From positions 1 to 38,475 of the forward strand of contig JACQWB010000188.1 in assembly GCA_016209385.1 (NCBI GenBank): a stretch of DNA of 38,475 nucleotides, read 5' to 3'. Below are positions 15,008 to 24,395 of the stretch, piece by piece (position 1 is the first letter of the stretch; the number at the start of each line of letters is the position of its first letter). Below the pieces are notes generated by a model. It saw only the letters and a list, made by a program, of their open reading frames with translations, did not search any database and was not told where the DNA came from. The DNA comes from Candidatus Rokuibacteriota bacterium (GTDB taxonomy: Bacteria > Methylomirabilota > Methylomirabilia > Rokubacteriales > CSP1-6). The translations under genes were made by a program, and so were the position numbers.

Positions 15008-15955
15008 CTACACCAGCTCCCTGGCCGCGCGGCACTGGCGGGCGAGGGCTTCGTCGCCGAAGAGCGCGAGGTACTCCCGATGGCTCCGCGCCCCGTAGAC
15101 ATAGCGGTCCAGGTACTCCCGGATCGCCTGCGACCCCTTTTCGGTGATCGCGGCCACGTAGGCGTCGAAGTGCGAGACGTCGGCCTCGTACAGCCCGTAG
15201 CACTCGTGGGGGAAGGCACCGTAGGGGACCTCCACGACGGCATCCACCACGAGGCCCGGGATCACCGTTCGGTCGGGGTGGCGCCGGATCTCGTCCTCGG
15301 GGATGATCTCCTCCGCCGTGACGAGCACGGTCGTCGCCGCGCGCGCGATGTCGGGGTCCATGTGGGGGTAGCCGTCGATCTGGCAATTGCCGAACCGGTC
15401 GGCGCGATGGACGTGAAGCACCGCCACGTCGGGGAAGAGCGCGGGGACGAGGCAGAGGGTCTCGCCGGTGAACGGGCACGCCATGGTCCGCGCGTCGGCG
15501 ATCCCCATGAGATCCGAGCCGAGCATCGTGAGCGTCGGCAGGAAGGGGACGCCCATGGCGGCGGCGCGATAGCGCAGCCCGAGCGCCAGGTGGCTCCACT
15601 CCTCGTAACGGATCCGGCCGCTCTCGACCTCCTCGCGCATGATCCGCGAGAGTCCCCACGGCAGCCCGATGCCGAACCAGCTCGTCACGACTGCTTCCAC
15701 CGCCCCGGCCGCCATGAACCACTCGCCCTCGTAGCACATCAGGTTCCGCGAGAGCGTGAGGCCCCTTCGACCCTGGCGGAGCACTTCACTCAGGAGCGCC
15801 AGCGGAGTCCGGGAGAAGAGGCAGCCGCCGATCGCGATGTGATCGCCGTCCTTGACGCGCCTCACGGCCTCGGCGAGCGTCGTGAGCTTCTCCGCCCCGA
15901 TCCGCGGCTTCGCCTCGAGCCGCCGACGCGCCTCGACAAAGTCGCCGGACCTCAA
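15008..15955 (-). CDS. CoA-transferase family protein, alpha subunit (GctA/IpdA-like)
   Basis: A 315-residue partner of the beta subunit. Typical features: KLTTLAEAVRRVKDGDHIAIGGCLFSRTPLALLSEVLRQG at the N-terminus, LTLSRNLMCYEGEWFMAAGAVEAVVTSWFGIGLPWGLSRIMREE, VPFLPTLTMLGSDL, and FPDVAVLHVHRADRFGNCQIDGYPHMDPDIARAA, the CoA-transferase alpha block. The apparent start is TTG at 15955, overlapping the TGA of the upstream PLP-enzyme gene (TTGA); no in-frame ATG lies near the N-terminus. It resembles GctA/IpdA and CaiB-unrelated family I enzymes rather than acetate CoA-transferases. Function in the pathway is inferred from neighbours only. Confidence 0.85.
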   Translation of the reverse strand: MRSGDFVEARRRLEAKPRIGAEKLTTLAEAVRRVKDGDHIAIGGCLFSRTPLALLSEVLRQGRRGLTLSRNLMCYEGEWFMAAGAVEAVVTSWFGIGLPWGLSRIMREEVESGRIRYEEWSHLALGLRYRAAAMGVPFLPTLTMLGSDLMGIADARTMACPFTGETLCLVPALFPDVAVLHVHRADRFGNCQIDGYPHMDPDIARAATTVLVTAEEIIPEDEIRRHPDRTVIPGLVVDAVVEVPYGAFPHECYGLYEADVSHFDAYVAAITEKGSQAIREYLDRYVYGARSHREYLALFGDEALARQCRAARELV

Positions 15956-17001
15956 TCGATGACCTCCCAGCGCGGCTGGAAGCGATCCAGGAGCGCCCGG
16001 CTCCGCTGATCGAGCGGGTGCTCGCGCTCCGGCACTTCCACGTGCTTGGCCTCTCCGCAGAGCGCCGTGGAGAAGTAGCGCTGGCCGGTATCGCAGGCCA
16101 GGACCACGATCGGCAGAAGTTCCGGGTGCTTGAGGGCGAGCTTCACGCCGGCTGCGACGTTACACCCCGAGGAGATCCCGCAGAAGATCCCTTCCTCGCG
16201 CGCGAGGCGCCGCGCCATCGCGACGCTCGCCTCGGTGCTCACGGTGATCACGCCCGTGAGGAGCGCAACGTCCAGGTTCTCGGGGACGAAGCCGTCGCCG
16301 ATCCCCTCGATCCCGTGAGAACCCCACCGTCGGTGCGCGAGAATCGGGCACTCGGCAGGCTCGACGGCATACAGGGCGACGCGGGGCTGGCGCTCCCGAA
16401 GATAGCGCCCGACACCGGTGAGAGTCCCGCCCGAGCCCTGGGCCGCGACGAAGGCCCCGATCCGGCCCTCGCACTGCTCCCAGATCTCGGGCCCGGTGGT
16501 CAGATAGTGCGCCTCGACGTTGTCAGCATTCGTGAACTGGCCCGGCACCCAGTAGCGGCCCGGATCGCGCGCGCGGATCTCCTCGAGCTTCTTGAGCGAG
16601 AGGTCCACGTCACTCTCGCCGCCCGGCGTGAAGATCAGTTCGGCGCCATAGGCCCGCATGAGCTTCTTCCGCTCCTCGCTCATCCCCTCGGGCATGACGA
16701 TCGTGCAGGCGTAGCCCTTCACCGCCGCCACGAAGGCGCACGCGGCCCCTGCGTTCCCCGTCGAGCACTCGAGAACCGCCATCCCCGGCTCCAGCTCACC
16801 TCGGCGCTCGGCCCGTTCGAACATGTGGAGATAGATCCGGTCCTTGAGGCTTCCCGTCGGCCCGTACCACTCGAGCTTCACGAGGATCGCAGGCGCGACA
16901 TCACCGGGCACGCGCCGGAGCCTGACGAGCGGGGTCCGCCCGACGGCCTCGGTCAGGCGTCCGAGGGCGCGGGCGTATGCGCTCCATTGGATGGTGCTCA
17001 T
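15952..17001 (-). CDS. Cysteine-synthase-family PLP-dependent enzyme (CysK/CysM/CBS-like)
   Basis: A 349-residue fold-type II PLP enzyme that performs beta-replacement or beta-elimination. The PLP lysine is Lys53 in GPTGSLKDR, which differs from the NPxxSVKDR of classical CysK. The phosphate-binding loop is GSGGTLTGVG, and VLECSTGNAGAACAFVAAV and ISSGCNVAAGVKLAL are also typical. The C-terminal ~40 residues add a short tail (VPEREHPLDQRSRALLDRF) without a CBS domain. Cysteine synthesis is the default annotation. However, its place between UbiD and CoA-transferase genes, with a 4-base overlap to the latter, suggests another beta-substitution or lyase reaction in the pathway. ATG at 17001 is 16 bases past the ubiD stop. 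Confidence 0.85.
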   Translation of the reverse strand: MSTIQWSAYARALGRLTEAVGRTPLVRLRRVPGDVAPAILVKLEWYGPTGSLKDRIYLHMFERAERRGELEPGMAVLECSTGNAGAACAFVAAVKGYACTIVMPEGMSEERKKLMRAYGAELIFTPGGESDVDLSLKKLEEIRARDPGRYWVPGQFTNADNVEAHYLTTGPEIWEQCEGRIGAFVAAQGSGGTLTGVGRYLRERQPRVALYAVEPAECPILAHRRWGSHGIEGIGDGFVPENLDVALLTGVITVSTEASVAMARRLAREEGIFCGISSGCNVAAGVKLALKHPELLPIVVLACDTGQRYFSTALCGEAKHVEVPEREHPLDQRSRALLDRFQPRWEVID

Positions 17002-17017
17002 AACGGGGCGAATTCTA

Positions 17018-18400
17018 TCACTGCCCGCGTGATCCGCCCAGCCGGTCCACCAGCTCCCGAGCCCACGCCCTCTTCTCCGGGCTCATGAGGAGCTTCTCCG
17101 CGAAGGGCTGGCCGAACGGCCGGGTGGCGTCGATGCCGATCTTCGCCGTCACCCCTTGCTCGCTGGCCGAGGGGTCGAGGATGGCGCCCAGGCTGCCCGA
17201 GATGACGACGAGATCGCGGTCGGCCTGGACACGGGTGGCCAGGGCCCAGAGGACATCCGACTCGTCGAAGACATCGATGTCATCGTCCACGATCACGACG
17301 AACTTCAGGTAGTGGTCCACCCCGAAGACGACGGGAATGGCGTGTTTGCCCTCGCCCGGCCGGGTCTGCTTGATCGAGACGAAGGCCGTGAAGGCGGCAC
17401 AGCCCGAGGTCGGGACGTGGACGGCCTTGACGTTCGGGACGACCCGGCTCAGGGCGTTTCTGATCTCCACCTCCCGGAGGACGCCCAGCGGCAGGATGTG
17501 GTCGGGCGCGCGCCCCGAGCTGATGGACTGGAACCAGGGGCGCTCCCGCATACAGATCGCTTTCGCGATGAAGACGTGCTCGGTGCTCCGGCGGGCGAAA
17601 TAACCGGTGAACTCCCCGAAGGGGCCCTCTTTCTCCCGCACCCCCGCCAGGATCTCGCCCTCGATGACGATCTCGCCCCACGCCGGGACCATCAGGTCGA
17701 TGGTCTTGCAGGGTGCGATCTGCATCGGCGCCTGAAAGAGCCCGCCGACCACCTCGAACTTGGAGACCTCGGGCGGAGGATAGGCGAGCGACCCGAGGCT
17801 GACGCAGGGGTGGAGCCCGATGACGACAGCGCACTCGAGGTTCTTCCCCGCGGCCTCGGCCCGCCGCTGGTACTCGAACATCCGCCGCCGCGAGTGGAGG
17901 CTCACCCCCATCTTGTTCCGCCCCTTGACCTGGTAGCGGTGGTAGCCCTCGGTCTCCACCCCCGTGCCGGGGTCCTTGGCCACGGTCATCGCCGCGGTGA
18001 TGTAGGGCCCGCCGTCCCCGGGGAAATACGTGGGGATAGGGAGCTTCGAGAGGTCCACCTGCTCGCCGGTCAGGACCGTGTGGTGGAAGGGCGGATCGGG
18101 GACCACCACCGGCTTGACGTATTCCTTGAGGCGCCGCGCGTACTCGAAGGGCATGCCGGCCGCGTCGACCCCGAGGGCACAGGCGAAGACGCGCCGGCTG
18201 GCCATGACGTTGGAGATCACGGGGATCCGGTGCCCGACGACGTTCTCGAACAGGAGGATCGGGAACCGACGACGTCGCTCCAGCTCCAGGGCGACGGCCT
18301 GGAGGTCGAATTCCAGGCTCACCGGCTCGGTGACGCGGACGAACTCGCCGGCATGCCTCGTCGCGTACTCCTCGACGAACGACCGGAGATCCTGCTTCAT
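17018..18400 (-). CDS. UbiD-family (de)carboxylase
   Basis: A 460-residue prenylated-FMN-dependent decarboxylase acting on alpha,beta-unsaturated or aromatic carboxylates. Recognisable parts: LRSFVEEYATRHAGEFVRV, ILFENVVGHRIPVISNVMAS, ITAAMTVAKDPGTGV, YHRYQVKGRNKMGVSLHSRR, and EIVIEGEILAGVREKEGPFGEFTGYF with the acidic catalytic residues. The C-terminal HVPTSGCAAFTAFVSIKQTRPGEG and VVIVDDDIDVFDESDVLWA follow. No UbiX prenyltransferase lies in the window, so the cofactor must be supplied elsewhere. The start is ATG at 18400, overlapping the molybdenum-hydroxylase stop by four bases (ATGA); the long upstream frame is a shadow. Confidence 0.92.
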   Translation of the reverse strand: MKQDLRSFVEEYATRHAGEFVRVTEPVSLEFDLQAVALELERRRRFPILLFENVVGHRIPVISNVMASRRVFACALGVDAAGMPFEYARRLKEYVKPVVVPDPPFHHTVLTGEQVDLSKLPIPTYFPGDGGPYITAAMTVAKDPGTGVETEGYHRYQVKGRNKMGVSLHSRRRMFEYQRRAEAAGKNLECAVVIGLHPCVSLGSLAYPPPEVSKFEVVGGLFQAPMQIAPCKTIDLMVPAWGEIVIEGEILAGVREKEGPFGEFTGYFARRSTEHVFIAKAICMRERPWFQSISSGRAPDHILPLGVLREVEIRNALSRVVPNVKAVHVPTSGCAAFTAFVSIKQTRPGEGKHAIPVVFGVDHYLKFVVIVDDDIDVFDESDVLWALATRVQADRDLVVISGSLGAILDPSASEQGVTAKIGIDATRPFGQPFAEKLLMSPEKRAWARELVDRLGGSRGQ

Positions 18401-20817
18401 GCCGCTGATCCCTCCCCGCCGGAATCCTGACCAAGGGGTCGTGGCCCCGAGCCCACTGCTCCCGGGGAGCCCGGCGCAGCCCGATTTCCTCGGAGGAGCG
18501 CCGCCAGGCGGGCCGGGGTGACGGGAGTCCGGGTGATCCGCACGCCGAAGGGCGCCAGCGCGTCCTCGACGGCGCCGGCGATGGCCGTGGGAGGTGAGAT
18601 GGCCCCACCTTCTCCGAGGCCCTTCATCCCCAGCGGGTTGAGCGGCGAGGGAAAATCGAGGTGGACGGTCTCGATGAACGGAAGCTCGTCGGCCACGGGA
18701 ATGTGGTAGTCCATGAAGCCGCTCGAGAGGAGCTGGCCCGCCTCGTCGTACACGATCTCCTCGAACATCCCGCCGCCGATGCCCTGGGCGACGCCGCCGT
18801 GGATCTGGCCGTCCACGATCATCGGGTTGATGACGTGCCCGCAGTCGTGAGCGACGACGTAGCGGAGGAGCCTGACCCAGCCGGTCTCGGGGTCCACCTG
18901 GACCTGGGCGATGTGGACCGCGCTCGCGAAGGTCACCGTGGGGACGTGGTGGTAGGCGGTAGCCTCGAAGGTCGGCTCGATCACGCCGGGCTTCTCGAAC
19001 GTGGGGAAGCTCGCCTGGATGACGCGGGCCAGGGGGATCGCCGACGACGGGACGCCGCGCACGAACACCTGGCCGTCCTCGATCTCCAGGTCGTCGGCGC
19101 GCGCCTCCAGGAGCTTGGCCGCTGCCGCTACTACCTTCTCCCTCACCTGGCGTGACGCCGTCGTAACGGCGCTGCCTGCCACCACGGCGCTCCGGCTCGC
19201 GAATGTGCCGATCCCGAAAGGAATCCGGTCGGTGTCGCCGCCGTGGACCGTGACCCATTCGATGGGGACGCCGAGGACGTCGGCGGCGAGCTGGGCGAAG
19301 GAGGTCTCGTGCCCCTGGCCCTGGCAGCAGGCGCCGGTGGCGACGACGACGCGCCCCGTCGCGTCCAGCTTGACCGAGGCGCCCTCGTAGGGGCCGATGC
19401 CGGTTCCCTCGACGTAGGCCGAGATCCCGATCCCGCGGAAGATGCCGTTCGCTCTGAGCGCGGCCTGCTCCTTCCGGAAATCGTCGTAGCCCGACGCCCG
19501 GAGCGCGTCGTCCAGCATCGCGCGGAAGTCGCCGCTGTCGTAGACGAGGGGGTTCCCGTCGCGGTAGGGCATTCCGGTGTCATAGGGCATCTCGTCCCCG
19601 CGGATGAAGTTCCGGCGACGGAGCTCTGCGGGATCCATCCGAAGCTCCCGCGCGAGGCAATCCACGATCCGGTCCATGGCGAAGACCGTCTCCGGACGGC
19701 CCGCGCCGCGGTACGGCGCGTTCGGCGTCTTGTTCGTGACGACGGCCTTGAACTCCACCCAGAGGTTCCGGATGCGGTACGGGCCGAGGAGGTGGGCCAC
19801 CGTGTTGTAGGGGAGGACGATCCCCCAGGAGTTGTAGGCGCCGAGGTCGAGCCAGATCCTGTCGCGGACGCCGAGGATCGTACCGTCCCGCGTCGCCGCG
19901 ATCTCGACGTCGTGGAGCTGGTCCCGGGCGTGGGCGGCGCTCATCATGTGCTCGCGGCGGGTCTCCGTCCACTTGACCGGCCGACCCAGCTCGCGCGCCA
20001 TGAGCGGGATCAGGATCTCCTCGGCGTAGCCGCAGGCCTTCGTCCCGAAGCCCCCGCCGACGTCAGGAGCCACGACGCGGACTTTGTGAATGGGCACCTC
20101 GAGCGCCGCCGCGACGCCCTGCTGGCAGAAGTGCACCACCTGTGTCGAGCTCCACACGGTGAGCGTGGCATCGCGACGGTCAAAGCTCGCGACCACGCCG
20201 CGGGGCTCGATGGGCATCCCGACGTAGCGCTGGATCTTGAAGCGCTCCCTCGCCACGACCGCCGCGGCGCTGAAGGCCGCCTCGGCGTCTCCAACCGCAT
20301 GCGTGAATGCCACCGCCACATTGTCGCCCCACTGGGGATGCACCAGGGCAGCGCCCGGTTCCCCGCCAGCGACGGGATCCGTGACAGCCGGGAGCGGCTC
20401 GTACTCCACCTCGATCAGGCCCAGCGCGTCCTCGGCCAGATACGGGGAGTCGGCGACAACCAGCGCGACCGTCTCCCCCACATAGCGGACGACATCGCGA
20501 GCGAGGGGAAACTGGGGAGCGTCCTTGAGCCTGAACTCGACGCGCGCGGCGAGGCCGGGCGGCGGGCTCCCGAACGTGGGAAGCGGCTTCAGCCAGCGCG
20601 CCAGGTCGTCGAAGGTGTACACGGCGCGGACTCCGGGGTGCCGCCGCGCCGCATCGGTGTGGATCGCCCGGATCCTGGCATGAGCGTGAGGGCTCCGCAG
20701 GAAGGCGGCGTAGAGGAGCCCCGGCAGCGTGAGGTCGTCAACGAAGCGCCCCTGCCCCGTGAGGTACCGGGGATCTTCCCGCCGCTTCACCGACGCCCCG
20801 AAGTACTTCGCGCCCAT
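18397..20817 (-). CDS. Molybdenum hydroxylase large (molybdopterin-binding) subunit, xanthine dehydrogenase/CoxL family
   Basis: An 806-residue Mo-cofactor subunit. N-terminal: GASVKRREDPRYLTGQGRFVDD, LYAAFLRSPHAHARIRAI and DVVRYVGETVALVVADS. The molybdopterin region has VRVVAPDVGGGFGTKACGYAEEI, then PNAPYRGAGRPETVFAMDRI. That PYRGAGR motif marks the aldehyde-oxidase/CoxL form II-like group, not the AYxCSFR of true CO dehydrogenase. ATGACCQGQGHETSFAQLAAD and the catalytic-glutamate segment KGLGEGGAI close the domain. No FAD (medium) or 2Fe-2S (small) subunit gene is adjacent, which is unusual. ATG at 20817 has a GGAAGGAG ribosome-binding site. Likely hydroxylates a heteroaromatic, aldehyde or related substrate. 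Confidence 0.92.
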   Translation of the reverse strand: MGAKYFGASVKRREDPRYLTGQGRFVDDLTLPGLLYAAFLRSPHAHARIRAIHTDAARRHPGVRAVYTFDDLARWLKPLPTFGSPPPGLAARVEFRLKDAPQFPLARDVVRYVGETVALVVADSPYLAEDALGLIEVEYEPLPAVTDPVAGGEPGAALVHPQWGDNVAVAFTHAVGDAEAAFSAAAVVARERFKIQRYVGMPIEPRGVVASFDRRDATLTVWSSTQVVHFCQQGVAAALEVPIHKVRVVAPDVGGGFGTKACGYAEEILIPLMARELGRPVKWTETRREHMMSAAHARDQLHDVEIAATRDGTILGVRDRIWLDLGAYNSWGIVLPYNTVAHLLGPYRIRNLWVEFKAVVTNKTPNAPYRGAGRPETVFAMDRIVDCLARELRMDPAELRRRNFIRGDEMPYDTGMPYRDGNPLVYDSGDFRAMLDDALRASGYDDFRKEQAALRANGIFRGIGISAYVEGTGIGPYEGASVKLDATGRVVVATGACCQGQGHETSFAQLAADVLGVPIEWVTVHGGDTDRIPFGIGTFASRSAVVAGSAVTTASRQVREKVVAAAAKLLEARADDLEIEDGQVFVRGVPSSAIPLARVIQASFPTFEKPGVIEPTFEATAYHHVPTVTFASAVHIAQVQVDPETGWVRLLRYVVAHDCGHVINPMIVDGQIHGGVAQGIGGGMFEEIVYDEAGQLLSSGFMDYHIPVADELPFIETVHLDFPSPLNPLGMKGLGEGGAISPPTAIAGAVEDALAPFGVRITRTPVTPARLAALLRGNRAAPGSPGAVGSGPRPLGQDSGGEGSAA

Positions 20818-20827
20818 CGGTTCTCCT

Positions 20828-20890
20828 TCCGAGCGCGCAACCCTCCTGGCGAGAGGTTTCGGAAGGGGGGCAACGCCCCCCTCCGAGGGT
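20828..20890 (-). repeat. Palindromic intergenic repeat, family A, copy 3 (partial)
   Basis: Read on the minus strand: CGGAGGGGGGCGTTGCCCCC hairpin, then CCGAAACCTC, GCCAGGAGG and TTGCGCGCTCGGA. It is a shortened family A copy lying between the livF stop (20891) and the molybdenum-hydroxylase ribosome-binding site. It begins immediately after the TAA of livF. Confidence 0.7.
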
Positions 20891-21595
<705 letters not shown>

Positions 21596-21598
21596 CTC

Positions 21599-23437
21599 TC
21601 ACAGGCCCCCGAGGTAGGCTCTGATCACTTCGGGGTGGCCCTGGATCTCGCCCGGCGGCCCCTTCGCGATCACCTGGCCGTGGTGCAGCGCGATCACCCG
21701 GTCCGAGATCCCCATGACCAGCCGCATGTCGTGCTCGACGAGGAGGACCGTCACGCCTTCCTCCCGGATCCGCTGAATGAGCCGCATGACCGCCGTCTTC
21801 TCCGCCGGGTTCATCCCCGAAGCCGGCTCGTCCAGGAGGAGGAGGCGCGGGCGCGCGGCTAGGCCGATGGCCAGCTCCAGGCGGCGCTGCTCGCCGTACG
21901 GCAGGGCGCTCGCCACCTCGTCACGCCGGTGGGCGAGGCCGACGAAGGCGAGGATCTCCTCGACCTGGGCCGCCAGACGTGCCTCTTCCTCCCTCACGCG
22001 CCGAACGCCGATCAGGATCGAGAGGACACCGGCCCGCCCCCTCAGGTGGAGGCCGATCAGGACGTTCTCGAAGACCGAGATCTGGGGGAAGACGTTCGTT
22101 TTCTGAAACGTCCTCACGATGCCCCGCTCGGCGACCTGGTACGGCCTCAATCCTGTCAGAGGCTCACCCTCGTAGAGGACTCGCCCCCGGACAGGCCTGA
22201 GGAAGCCGGTGATGACGTTGAACGCGGTCGTCTTGCCGGCGCCGTTGGGGCCGATGAGGCTCGTGATCCTGCCCGGCTCGACCTCGAAGCTGACGCCGGC
22301 CAGCGCAGTGACGCCGCCGAACCTCACCGCGAGATCTTCGACAGCCAGGCTCATACATCCTCGGAGGGGGGCTCCGCCCCCCTTCCGATGCCTCCCCCCA
22401 TGGGTTGCGCCGGCGAAGCCGGCGCTCGGAACGCTCGGGGCCAACTCGGTAAAGACGCGGCGAGCCTTAAAACAGGGTAGCTCATCCCGCAGCTCGCCGC
22501 TCCCTGAGCCAGGCTTCAGCGTCGGCACCATGCCCTTGGGCAGGAAGAAGACGGTGAGGACCAGCAGCACACCGTAGAGGAGCATCTGCCACTGCCACGA
22601 GGTCACCGCGCGGAGCGCCTCAGGGAGCGCCGTGAAGATGAGGGCGCCGAGCACCGGGCCGGCCAGCGTCCCCTTCCCGCCGGCGACGACCATGATCACC
22701 ATGGTGACCGTGTAGGTGAAGAGGAAGACCTCGGGGCTCACGAAGCGCGTGTAGTGGGCGTAGAGGCTTCCCGCAGCTCCGGCCATCGCCGCGCTGACGA
22801 CCGCAGCCAGGACCAGGTAGCGGGTCCCGTTGATGCCGACCGATTCGGCGAGCGCCTCGTTCTCTCTGAGCGCGACGAAGGCGCGACCGATCCGCGAGTT
22901 CACCAGCCGGTGGCAGATGAAGAAGGCCACCGCCGCCACGGCCAGGACCAGGTAGTAGTAGGCTGGTTTGCTCCTGAACGAGAGCTCGCCGAGCCCGCCG
23001 ATGCTGAGCTCTGCGGGCGGCACATCAGGCAGCCCGAGAGGCCCGTTGGTCAGCTCCATCCAGTTCACGCTCACCAGGTAGATTACGCCGGCGAAGCTGA
23101 TCGTCACCAGGACGAAGTACGCGCCCCTGAGCTTCAGCGACACCTTTCCCAGCCCGTAGCCGGCGATCCCGGCGAGGAGTACCGCCGCCAGAAAGCCGCT
23201 CCAGACCGGCCACTCCAGCTTCAGCGTGAGGAGCGCCGAGGCGTAGGCGCCGATGCCGAAGAAAGCCGCGTGGCCGAGGGAGAGCTGGCCGGTGTAGCCC
23301 AGGAGGAGGTTCAGGGAGAGCGCGAGGATCGCGAAGATCCCGGCCATGATCAGGATGTGGATGTAGTACGGGTTCCAGATCCAGAGCGGGACCGTCACGA
23401 GGCTCAACGCCAGGAGGGCGCGCACGGCGCGCTTCAT
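21599..23437 (-). CDS. livM-livG: LivM permease-LivG ATPase in-frame fusion
   Basis: A single uninterrupted 612-codon frame. Residues 1 to about 308 are a LivM-type permease with about nine hydrophobic segments and the NLLLGYTGQLSLGHAAFFGIGAY and LRENEALAESVGIN signatures. Residues 362-612 are LivG: Walker A GPNGAGKTT, variant signature LPYGEQRRLEL, Walker B LLLLDEPASGMNP. The roughly 53-residue linker is partly translated from a family A repeat (RKGGGAPLRG). Normally livM and livG are separate genes, so the stop appears to have been lost when the repeat arose at the junction. An internal ATG at 22354 (MSLAVEDLAV) with a nearby GAGG could still make free LivG. ATG 23437 overlaps livH by four bases. 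Confidence 0.85.
   Translation of the reverse strand: MKRAVRALLALSLVTVPLWIWNPYYIHILIMAGIFAILALSLNLLLGYTGQLSLGHAAFFGIGAYASALLTLKLEWPVWSGFLAAVLLAGIAGYGLGKVSLKLRGAYFVLVTISFAGVIYLVSVNWMELTNGPLGLPDVPPAELSIGGLGELSFRSKPAYYYLVLAVAAVAFFICHRLVNSRIGRAFVALRENEALAESVGINGTRYLVLAAVVSAAMAGAAGSLYAHYTRFVSPEVFLFTYTVTMVIMVVAGGKGTLAGPVLGALIFTALPEALRAVTSWQWQMLLYGVLLVLTVFFLPKGMVPTLKPGSGSGELRDELPCFKARRVFTELAPSVPSAGFAGATHGGRHRKGGGAPLRGCMSLAVEDLAVRFGGVTALAGVSFEVEPGRITSLIGPNGAGKTTAFNVITGFLRPVRGRVLYEGEPLTGLRPYQVAERGIVRTFQKTNVFPQISVFENVLIGLHLRGRAGVLSILIGVRRVREEEARLAAQVEEILAFVGLAHRRDEVASALPYGEQRRLELAIGLAARPRLLLLDEPASGMNPAEKTAVMRLIQRIREEGVTVLLVEHDMRLVMGISDRVIALHHGQVIAKGPPGEIQGHPEVIRAYLGGL
22361..22429 (+). repeat. Palindromic intergenic repeat, family A, copy 4, inside the livM-livG frame
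   Basis: TCGGAGGGGGGCTCCGCCCC hairpin, then CTTCCGATGCCTCCCCCCAT, GGGTTGCGC and the second hairpin GCCGGCGAAGCCGGC. It is closest to the copy at 27761. It lies just upstream of the internal livG ATG and is translated in the fused frame. Confidence 0.75.
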
Positions 23438-24306
23438 CCCACGCGCTCGGCCCGGGCGAAGAGGCCCGACGGTCTCAGGAGGAGGACGAGGATGATGATG
23501 GCGAAGCCGACGGCGTCGCGGTACCCGGAGGAGATGTACCCCGCGCCGAGCTCCTCGGCGACGCCGAGGAGCAGGCCACCCAGCGTCGCGCCGGCGAAGT
23601 TGCCGAGGCCGCCGAGGATGACGACGGAGAACGCCTTGAGCGCGGCGAGGTCGCCCATGGACGGGTAGACGACGAAGATCGGGCCCAGGAGCGCCCCCGC
23701 CGCGGCGGCCAGGCCCGACCCGAAGGCGAAGGTGACCGTGTGGATCCGATGGATGTCCACCCCCATGAGCGCCGCCGTCTCGCGGTCCTGAAAGGTCGCG
23801 CGCATGGCCCGGCCCAGCTTCGTCCGGTGGATCAGGAGATGCGAGGCCACGATGAGGGCGAGGGCCGTCCCGAACACGAAGAGCCGCAAAGGTGCCACGG
23901 AGACCGGCCCCAGGACGAGCGGCGCCTGGGGGAAGGGATGGTCGAGACTCTTGGCCACGCCTCCCCACACGACGAGCTCGGCGTTCTGCATCGCGATCCA
24001 GACCCCGATCATGACCAGCATGGTGGTCTCGATGGACTCGCCGAGGAGCGGGCGGAGCAGCACGCGCTCACACAACGCGCCGAGGAGGACGCCGAGGGCG
24101 ACGGCGCAGACAAGCCCGGCGAAGAAGTTGGCCTGGAGGAGGCTCAGGAAGAGGAAGGCGCCGTACGCGCCGAGGGTGTAGAACTCGCCGTGGGCAAAGT
24201 TCACCACGCTCATGATCCCGAAGATGAGCGTGAGGCCGATTCCCAGGAGCGCGTACGTCCCGCCCAGGATCAGGCCGTTCAGGATGTGCTGGAGAAACGC
24301 CTCCAC
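23434..24306 (-). CDS. livH: Branched-chain-type ABC transporter permease LivH
   Basis: A 290-residue inner-membrane permease with about eight hydrophobic helices. The opening LQHILNGLILGGTYALLGIGLTLIFGIMSVVNFAHGEFYTLGAY is the LivH hallmark. MRATFQDRETAALMGVDIHRIHTVTFAFGSGLAAAAG and GLGNFAGATLGGLLLGVAEELGAGY follow as expected. The start appears to be GTG at 24306 (no ATG in range). It overlaps LivM by four bases. A large hairpin separates it from the substrate-binding-protein gene, which would let the binding protein be made in excess. Confidence 0.92.
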   Translation of the reverse strand: MEAFLQHILNGLILGGTYALLGIGLTLIFGIMSVVNFAHGEFYTLGAYGAFLFLSLLQANFFAGLVCAVALGVLLGALCERVLLRPLLGESIETTMLVMIGVWIAMQNAELVVWGGVAKSLDHPFPQAPLVLGPVSVAPLRLFVFGTALALIVASHLLIHRTKLGRAMRATFQDRETAALMGVDIHRIHTVTFAFGSGLAAAAGALLGPIFVVYPSMGDLAALKAFSVVILGGLGNFAGATLGGLLLGVAEELGAGYISSGYRDAVGFAIIILVLLLRPSGLFARAERVG

Positions 24307-24319
24307 GCGAGGGGAAACA

Positions 24320-24382
24320 GAGCGCCCCCGGCCCCCTCACCTTGAATAGGCGACAGGGCGAGGGGGCCAGCCGGGGGCGCTC
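24320..24382 (-). terminator. Strong intergenic hairpin between the binding-protein gene and livH
   Basis: GAGCGCCCCCGGCCCCCTC (24320-24338) pairs with GAGGGGGCCAGCCGGGGGCG plus CTC (24360-24382), with a CA bulge and a loop of about 20 bases. There is no U-run. It likely acts as an mRNA stabiliser or partial terminator, a common device for keeping binding protein above permease levels. Confidence 0.6.
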
Positions 24383-24395
24383 GGGCGCGTTGGGA

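Noticed and set aside
18397-20817. Aerobic carbon monoxide dehydrogenase (CoxL form I)
   Set aside because: The active-site motif reads PYRGAGR, not the AYxCSFR loop of genuine CO dehydrogenase, and CoxM/CoxS are absent.
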